Source: Amoeboradix gromovi (Eukaryota > Sanchytriomycota > Sanchytriomycetes > Sanchytriales > Sanchytriaceae). Taken from it: 10,402 nt of DNA. The stretch lies in assembly GCA_018985225.1 (NCBI GenBank), contig JADGIF010000347.1:1-10402 (forward strand). Direction: 5' to 3'. Below, one piece after another: positions 5,036 through 10,402 of the stretch (position 1 is the stretch's first letter; every line of letters starts with the position of its first letter). The translations under genes were made by a program, and so were the position numbers. The notes beneath the pieces were generated by a model. It saw only the letters and a program-made list of their open reading frames with translations. It did no database searches and was not told where the DNA came from.

Positions 5036-7624
5036 TTACTGTTTGGATGCCACAGATTCATTCTCTCGTTTTTCGGTTCTTGTTCTTGTAAAAATTGGAT
5101 TTATATTTTTAGACAAGGTTTGAAGATATGATACTATCTTTGTAGGCTGGAGGCCGGTCACATTTTTATTCCACCCAACCATTGAAAACACTATAAGCAA
5201 GTACAGTAATAAGCAGCTCATACTTAACAATCCATATATTGCCTCACTTGTAACTTCAAGCGGCAGAGTAAAAAATAAGTCCACGCAACTAAATACAAGT
5301 AGAAGGACGGATGGCTTTAGCGGCAGCAACTTTGATTCCTCTAAGAACACAGACATTGAGAATCGCAAGACCACTAAAATGCGAATACACCCAAAAGTAA
5401 TTGTTACATATGGGTTGGTATATATCAATAAGCTTACCAAGGTGATTATGAGAGTGGGAAACAATACACAAAGTACGCTAATCCACCATGTTATCTTCAT
5501 GTTTGAGAATCGAGTCAATAAAGATCCATTTATGGGTCTTTCGATAATGAAGAATATTCGCAAGTAGTAAGCAATGAAAGAAAGAGTAGACATCCACATT
5601 CCTGATTCCTTACAAATGTTGCGGATCCAAAAGAATCCTCTAGTGTTAAATACCAGGCCACAACATGCAATAAAAATGCCAGACAATAAAAAAGAAATCA
5701 GTAAAATACTGAACTGTCTGATCGTGGGTTTATTTTTAAATATAAGGCAGAGGATGTAAACTATAATCGCTAAACCTCCAATAATCAAGCCCATTATGAT
5801 GGATGCATCAAAGCCTTCATCAGCAATTACCGCGAATCTCTCACTTAGGTTTGGGTTTATTAGAGTTTTATCAGCTGGCCCATGTGCCACAGCGTTTTCA
5901 AAGTCATGAGAGTTTAAAGTGGTACTAGTAGCGCTTGCATTAAATGAAAACTGCTTGAAAGTAGAATATGTAACATAAAGTACTGATTCACTGTAGCTGC
6001 TCAATACACTACTGGGTGCTCTTCGCAATACAGACTTATTTTGAGTCCCGATTACTGAGGGAATCTTATGCGTGAATTCAACACTAGAAATCGGGTCAGG
6101 ATCAGCGGCCATATATTCATAGACATCGCCACAACTAGATGTGTTTTGCAAAGGAGTGCACGATGTTTTGCCGACATCCGTGGATGTGGACGAAGCTAAG
6201 GTGCGTAGGTCAGTCGACAAGCTTGTTAAGAGCAAAGTCTCTGAAATTGATGCTATCGGAATGGAACTTAAGAGCACAGTCTCTGAAATTGATGCTATCG
6301 GAATGGAACTTAAGAGCACAGTCTCTGAAATTGATGCTATCGGAATAGAACTCAATACCACAGTCTCTGAGTTTGGTGCTACCGGAATAGAACTGTCTAT
6401 CGATTCTTCCACAAGCTCTGTTGTGCTGGGTTCGAAATGGTAATTGGTGGTTGAAATTGATTCCAAGTTATTTTCACTGGAAATAGAGCTACTTAGAATA
6501 CTAGTGCTTGAGTACACTGTACTAGCTATCGTAGGCAACCCATCAGTGCGTAGCTGAAATTTACATTTTCTAACATTTAGATCGGCCACGTCATTCAGGG
6601 AAAAAAGATTCAGATCTAAAGTACAATTAGTAGTGCTAAAGAACGTTGATGTACTGACAATAAAAGCATTTATAAAGAAATTATTGGAGGCTGCCAATCC
6701 CAGGTACCCAGCCGGAGAGCTGCCCAGCTTCAAGCTGCTAACAGTTAAAACCCCAGAAAACGAATTGCCACTAATCCAAAGCACCTGCAAGTTGGGAAGG
6801 GTTAAGTTGACGTTTCCTGTAAGTTTGTTGTTGTTGAGCATAATCATTTCCATTGTATTCGGAAAAACAGGAAGATTTCCAGAGAATTGATTACCGTTGG
6901 CTATAAAATTGATCATGTTTGGAGGAATTGCAGGAATAGAACCATGTATGCTATTTGAACTGATCCTTATGGATAACAATGAGAGAGGCAGTGCGGGTAT
7001 TGTTCCAGTCAATGAGTTACCATAGGCATGGAAGTTATTTAAACTTGAGTAGAGGGAAAGGTCTGGTATCTGACCTGATAAATGATTAAATTCTATATCG
7101 ATATCTTTAAGAGACAGTGGCAAATAAGGAAGTGGAGCGGATACTCCAATGTATCTTATCCAAAACCTTGTAATTCCAGGTGGCAACGATGGGATATACG
7201 TGGTGTTGATCAAATTGGTATTGACGCCGGGCACGTTGAAGACTGCTGAAATCAAGCTGGACGATAAAGTTGGCAATACTGAAAAAATATTGTCAGCGGC
7301 GTCCAACGATTTGAGATTTACAGCCAATGTCATGTTAACTATCCCGGTTATTTTATTGCTATTCAATAAAATATTGGTCATCTGATCAACCATGGGGATT
7401 TTATAAAAATCGATAACACCACTGATATCTAGATTTGATAAGCTGACAGTGTAATCTGTTGAATTATACAAGGCGACGAAATTATCGCTATATATATCAG
7501 TACATTTGGACGCAGAATAAGCAGTGTTCGCGTTCAAACTATTATAGAATACTTGGAAATCACTACAAAAAGTGTTGATATTCACTGCAGTGATACAAAA
7601 GACTTGGAGTAGTAAGATTAGCAT
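5036..7624 (-). CDS. Leucine-rich-repeat ectodomain fused to Ser/Thr stalk and seven-transmembrane domain
   Basis: An 862-residue surface receptor-like protein. Residues 1-16 form a signal peptide (MLILLLQVFCITA). Residues 145-296 carry leucine-rich repeats of the plant type, with NxLxGxIP-like units such as NHLSGQIP, NSLTGTIP and NSIHGSIP. About 365-590 is a Ser/Thr-rich stalk, probably O-glycosylated and including a 14-residue tandem repeat. Seven hydrophobic segments follow at roughly 606-628, 637-658, 675-695, 708-733, 740-760, 768-790 and 794-816, then a 45-residue basic cytosolic tail. Order and topology fit a G-protein-coupled receptor; ICKESGMW before the third segment and the LRIFFI stretch at its end loosely recall class C receptors, but I do not see a full class C signature, so the subclass is uncertain. 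LRR/7TM combinations are known from chytrids. Its ligand is unknown. The frame is continuous, without introns. It converges on the phosphatidylserine synthase gene with 19 bp between stops and, unusually here, shows no AATAAA near its stop. Confidence 0.85.
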   Translation of the reverse strand: MLILLLQVFCITAVNINTFCSDFQVFYNSLNANTAYSASKCTDIYSDNFVALYNSTDYTVSLSNLDISGVIDFYKIPMVDQMTNILLNSNKITGIVNMTLAVNLKSLDAADNIFSVLPTLSSSLISAVFNVPGVNTNLINTTYIPSLPPGITRFWIRYIGVSAPLPYLPLSLKDIDIEFNHLSGQIPDLSLYSSLNNFHAYGNSLTGTIPALPLSLLSIRISSNSIHGSIPAIPPNMINFIANGNQFSGNLPVFPNTMEMIMLNNNKLTGNVNLTLPNLQVLWISGNSFSGVLTVSSLKLGSSPAGYLGLAASNNFFINAFIVSTSTFFSTTNCTLDLNLFSLNDVADLNVRKCKFQLRTDGLPTIASTVYSSTSILSSSISSENNLESISTTNYHFEPSTTELVEESIDSSIPVAPNSETVVLSSIPIASISETVLLSSIPIASISETVLLSSIPIASISETLLLTSLSTDLRTLASSTSTDVGKTSCTPLQNTSSCGDVYEYMAADPDPISSVEFTHKIPSVIGTQNKSVLRRAPSSVLSSYSESVLYVTYSTFKQFSFNASATSTTLNSHDFENAVAHGPADKTLINPNLSERFAVIADEGFDASIIMGLIIGGLAIIVYILCLIFKNKPTIRQFSILLISFLLSGIFIACCGLVFNTRGFFWIRNICKESGMWMSTLSFIAYYLRIFFIIERPINGSLLTRFSNMKITWWISVLCVLFPTLIITLVSLLIYTNPYVTITFGCIRILVVLRFSMSVFLEESKLLPLKPSVLLLVFSCVDLFFTLPLEVTSEAIYGLLSMSCLLLYLLIVFSMVGWNKNVTGLQPTKIVSYLQTLSKNINPIFTRTRTEKRENESVASKQ
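6236..6403 (-). repeat. Four tandem 42-bp units coding a 14-residue repeat in the receptor stalk
   Basis: Units start at 6236, 6278, 6320 and 6362. The first two (plus-strand order) are identical over 42 bp, the third differs at 4 positions and the fourth at more. The period is a multiple of three, so copy-number change keeps the reading frame. Encoded units are versions of SETVLLSSIPIASI. The identity of two units indicates recent duplication or homogenisation. Confidence 0.95.
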
Positions 7625-7752
7625 TGTGGCTTGATCTTGAATGTTAGGAAATAAAGACCTATTTGTCTCAACTCCAACTAGCTCAAGTGTTATTGCAGTT
7701 CTAGGTGATCAATGGACAAATGAGTTGATCTTTTTAATCATGGCATAATTTA
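7625..7752. promoter_or_regulatory. Intergenic region between ZIP4-like stop and receptor start
   Basis: These 128 bp must contain both the 3' end of the ZIP4-like mRNA and the promoter of the receptor gene. TTTATT at 7749-7754 (AATAAA on the minus strand) overlaps the ZIP4-like stop at 7753-7755. No clear TATA box is visible for the receptor gene. Confidence 0.4.
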
Positions 7753-10048
7753 TTAACTCATCATTTCTTGATATGCATTTTCCATTTGTTCTGAATAGTT
7801 TTCTTTATCTTCTACTAGTTTTAGCAGCAGAAACGAAACATCACACCATTTTGATGTCGCCTTTGTTATTGTGTACTCATTCACAGCCATATTCCAACTT
7901 GTTACCATAAACCATACAATTTCATCTTGTGGCAGATCCGATTTTCTCTCTAATAAAAGACTAAAATATCTACTCAGATCCTCTTTCTTACGATTCTTTG
8001 CCATATAACTTATAAACAACCTCATACCCAATGCAATGTTTGCGATATCCTCATCTTTGAATAAACAATTCACCAGTAGTTCCAGTTCTAAATTATTGTA
8101 AATCACCATTTATGGGTACATCCAAATCCTCCAGATGCTCAAAGACATTCACAATTATTTTGCTACTTTTCAAGGTACCAAAGTTCGTAATACATTTGCA
8201 AACGGCGTCATAATCCTTGAACAGGCAGTATACTTCAAATTCCATTTGTGCTGCAATTTCTACAAGTTCATTCATCTCGTTTTCTGCTATCAACCGGCAA
8301 GCTAACTGAATGTCCCCTACAATTCTGCTGCAATCCTCGTCCAAGTTGCTTTTTATGATCTCACAGCCTACCGAGCTCAAGAATAGCAAAGTGTTGATGC
8401 GCTGCTGCACATCTGGTACAAACACTAAATTCATTCCCAATAGTTTAAATGTGTTTATTGGGTCAAATTCATGGTGCTTTAAACACAGATTCCAAATAAC
8501 ACTAAAAAACCATTTTGAATCATCCACAATGTCCACGTTTCTCAGTATATTTATTATCACAGGTAGCCCTGCATTTACTTTTACTACGAGTCTTAACGCA
8601 GCCCTAGTCAAGCACAAGTCTACTTTGCCACACATGTGCATACTTTCCAGTGCCATTAGTAGCAGCTCTGGTGCTTCTTTTTGGAATGCAAGTGATGCGC
8701 ATCCCACCAGCAATTCTGGTTGCTGCAAATCCTTGATTTTATTTAAAATCTCTTTGCATTTCCCTTGATCATTTGTTAGATTATATTGGAACTGCAAAAA
8801 TAAGTCATCGGTCAAGTCCTTTTTATCTAGTTTATTCATTTGGAGCTTACAAAAACATATTTTACGCTTTAATATGACATGATTTGCATTCTCAGTGTGC
8901 AAGATCCGTAACGAAGGTTCAAAGTACTTCAATGCATTTTCATATGCCATTTCATTGATTAATTCATCTCCTTTGATCCATAACAATACGCAGATACTAT
9001 TTATTAGACTTTGCTGCATCATGTTTTCTATGCAGTCATCTATAAATAGCGTTATTTGTTCAATGTCTTCAGATTCTATTAAAGCAGAGAAGTGCAGAAG
9101 CAAAGTTTTATAGAATATGTCTTTGCATTGCAGAGGGTATTTGCGGCATTTATTTATCAATGATTCAAGCAATGAATTTGCTGATTTAACTGATATTTCA
9201 TGCAACTTGTTGTACAAATCTAAAATATGAGAGTATTGCTCGTTTCTCATATCTATTCCAGGCAAGCACTCAAATATGAACTGGTCTATAGGTATACAAA
9301 TGAAATCAGGCAACATAAGACTGATAACCATGGCACCAAGCAATAAATAAGAACTTGTGGATTTTACTAAAAAAACGCTGCATGACTCAAAGTCGTTGGT
9401 ATTATAGTGCATTATACTAAAATAGAGATAGAATTTACTAACTAGCACAGTGTCTGAGTGAATCATGGGAACAAGTTCATTTAAAAGCACAAACAATGAT
9501 ATATAATTTATGTCACATTGGGGATTTGATTCATAAAGGTAGATCACATAGTTAAATATCTGTTGAGTATTAGGTTTAGTAACTTTGATCTTGCAAATCT
9601 TTTCAAAGAGAAACAGAGATGTCGTCAAATTATTACTTGACCATCCAATTTCAAGGCGGTCAAAGATTAGTGAGAGAATTTGATCCAATGCGCTGATATG
9701 AATCGATTTAGTAGCAAGCATGCCGATTACAATCTCTAGTCTTGGCAAACATGACTGATATATGTATTCCTTGTCGGCTTGATTTAATTCATTAATTAAC
9801 CTGCTTGCCATCGCTAATAGCTTCAGATGAGACTTGGTGTCATGTTTATCTTGATATGATTTTAAAAATAAAATAAATGCACATAACTTGAATTGGGGAT
9901 TTAATTTTTGTTTAATTGTTGTGTTCCAAATTTCTATGCCTACGTCCTCGAGATTTGTACTCAACTTGGACGAATTCAGGAGTAGCTTGCAGTTTTTAAG
10001 CGTAGAAGTAAGATCTCTAGCTTTAAAAAGCTGTCGAAGTTGTTCCAT
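7753..10048 (-). CDS. ZIP4: ZIP4/SPO22 (TEX11)-like meiotic protein, with one 19-nt intron
   Basis: Read as 10048-8107 joined to 8087-7753, giving 758 residues, somewhat shorter than typical Zip4/Spo22 (about 900). Zip4 is a helical-repeat scaffold that promotes meiotic crossovers as part of the Zip2-Zip4-Spo16 complex on chromosome axes. The whole chain is helical and TPR-like. The N-terminal EDVGIEIWNTTI (near 35-46) matches the LWN motif with which the SPO22 family domain begins. The strongest match is at the C-terminus, where WFMVTSWNMAVNEY followed by KWCDVSFLL and a final MENAYQEM resembles the family's AWNhAv...W pattern. That C-terminal block lies in a different frame from the N-terminal 647 codons, so one gene is split, not two. 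Excising 8088-8106 joins codon 647 (phase 1) smoothly: ...VPIN then ELELLVNCLF. The family call is mine by pattern; general TPR proteins are the alternative. The start is the first ATG (MEQLRQLF). Confidence 0.68.
8088..8106 (-). other. Ultrashort 19-nt spliceosomal intron in the ZIP4-like gene
   Basis: On the minus strand it reads GTGATTTACAATAATTTAG. Removal turns ...ATA AAT G | AA CTG GAA into an open frame across two otherwise separate reading frames. If retained, TAA follows after four extra codons. Length, GT/AG ends, ACA at positions 8-10 and TAATTTAG at the 3' end are shared with the phosphatidylserine synthase intron. Confidence 0.82.
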
Positions 10049-10402
10049 AAAAGTTAAAACAAAAGCGACGTCAATGGCAAAGATATTTGGCCAATCATCT
10101 TAATTAAAGTCTGGAATCCATTGTGGTTTAATGCACGAGTCGAAGCGTCAAACGAATCTTTTGAATACTGTTAACTATTTACTACTTTGAATATTGAGAG
10201 TTTTTGTTACAGGTTGTTTCGTCCACATTTTGGGACACCAAATATAAAAACTAGACTAACTCGTTTTTAAAGGTGCACCATACGCAGGAAATCATTAATA
10301 AAGATCTTCTTCTATTATACCAATATTCTTTCATTAATGTCATTCTTCTCTTTAAAATAAAACTAGAAGACCCTGCATCTCGTTCAAATATATGAGGTCT
10401 TT
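10049..10402. promoter_or_regulatory. Upstream region of the ZIP4-like gene; no convincing gene
   Basis: Close to the ZIP4-like start are a CRE-like core CGACGTCA at 10066-10073 and a palindrome TTGGCCAA at 10087-10094 containing CCAAT at 10091-10095. Either could be a promoter element, but this is only motif reading. The far end includes an AATAAA on the plus strand near 10296. A minus-strand open stretch reaches the window edge (see the separate entry). Nothing else is recognisable. Confidence 0.35.
10251..10400 (-). CDS. Possible 3' end of a gene entering from the right edge (weak)
   Basis: On the minus strand a frame is open for 49 codons from the window edge to a TAG at 10251-10253, ending ...CVWCTFKNELV. 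It has no recognisable domain, and no AATAAA follows the stop. In DNA of this composition a 49-codon run can occur by chance, and a comparable open run exists on the opposite strand, so this is only a candidate. Confidence 0.15.
   Translation of the reverse strand, partial: RPHIFERDAGSSSFILKRRMTLMKEYWYNRRRSLLMISCVWCTFKNELV

Noticed and set aside
6139-6443. Two plus-strand frames of 69 and 100 codons with internal peptide repeats
   Set aside because: They are the opposite strand of the receptor's 42-bp repeats, whose period keeps all frames open; the minus-strand gene explains them.
8088-8109. ZIP4-like region as two overlapping genes (17-bp overlap, second start at 8109)
   Set aside because: The downstream frame begins mid-protein, and its C-terminal block completes the same family. 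Splicing 19 nt joins them without loss.
8310-8768. A 152-codon plus-strand frame
   Set aside because: It lies wholly antisense to the ZIP4-like gene and has only Ser/Thr/Leu-rich shadow composition with no domain.
10365-10402. tRNA or hairpin RNA suggested by AAGACC...GGTCTT and GTTCAAAT near the right edge
   Set aside because: The paired arms span only about 36 nt and there are no D, anticodon or T stems; it is a short inverted repeat at most.

Overview
The window looks like part of a compact eukaryotic nuclear genome. It holds seven protein genes in about 10.4 kb, short intergenic gaps, eukaryote-type proteins (Nth1-type DNA glycosylase, mitochondrial ATP synthase subunit d, base-exchange phosphatidylserine synthase, an LRR/7TM receptor, a ZIP4/SPO22-like meiotic protein), AATAAA signals at gene ends and no bacterial features. 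Subunit d implies a respiring mitochondrion. The fungal-like subunit d and the chytrid-like LRR/7TM architecture suggest an early-diverging fungal relative, possibly a reduced endoparasite of the Rozellomycota type. The lineage is inference, not proven.

Layout: 1-336 is a gene-free segment bounded by a 21-bp inverted repeat. NTH1 (466-1317, +) and an unrecognised coiled-coil gene (1489-2214, +) follow; both are visibly richer in GC than the rest. A zinc-finger gene (2447-3046, +) converges on ATP7 (3061-3540, -) with a 14-bp gap. ATP7 shares a 152-bp divergent promoter with phosphatidylserine synthase (3693-5016, +). That gene converges, 19 bp apart, on a large LRR/stalk/7TM membrane protein (5036-7624, -). 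A ZIP4/SPO22-like gene (7753-10048, -) lies upstream of it on the same strand. The last 354 bp hold no convincing gene.

The main discovery is that two unrelated genes (phosphatidylserine synthase and ZIP4-like) are each broken by what looks like a frame disruption, and each is repaired by removing exactly 19 nt running from GT to AG. The two 19-mers match at 15 of 19 positions (GTRATNNACANTAATTTAG) and end in the same TAATTTAG. This points to a class of ultrashort, highly stereotyped spliceosomal introns with the branch-point-like adenines fused to the acceptor. A second genome-wide feature is that AATAAA overlaps or abuts the stop codon in five of seven genes, so convergent mRNAs must overlap.

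The genes do not form one pathway. They are housekeeping (base-excision repair, ATP synthesis, membrane lipid), one surface receptor-like protein, one meiotic factor and two proteins of unknown role.
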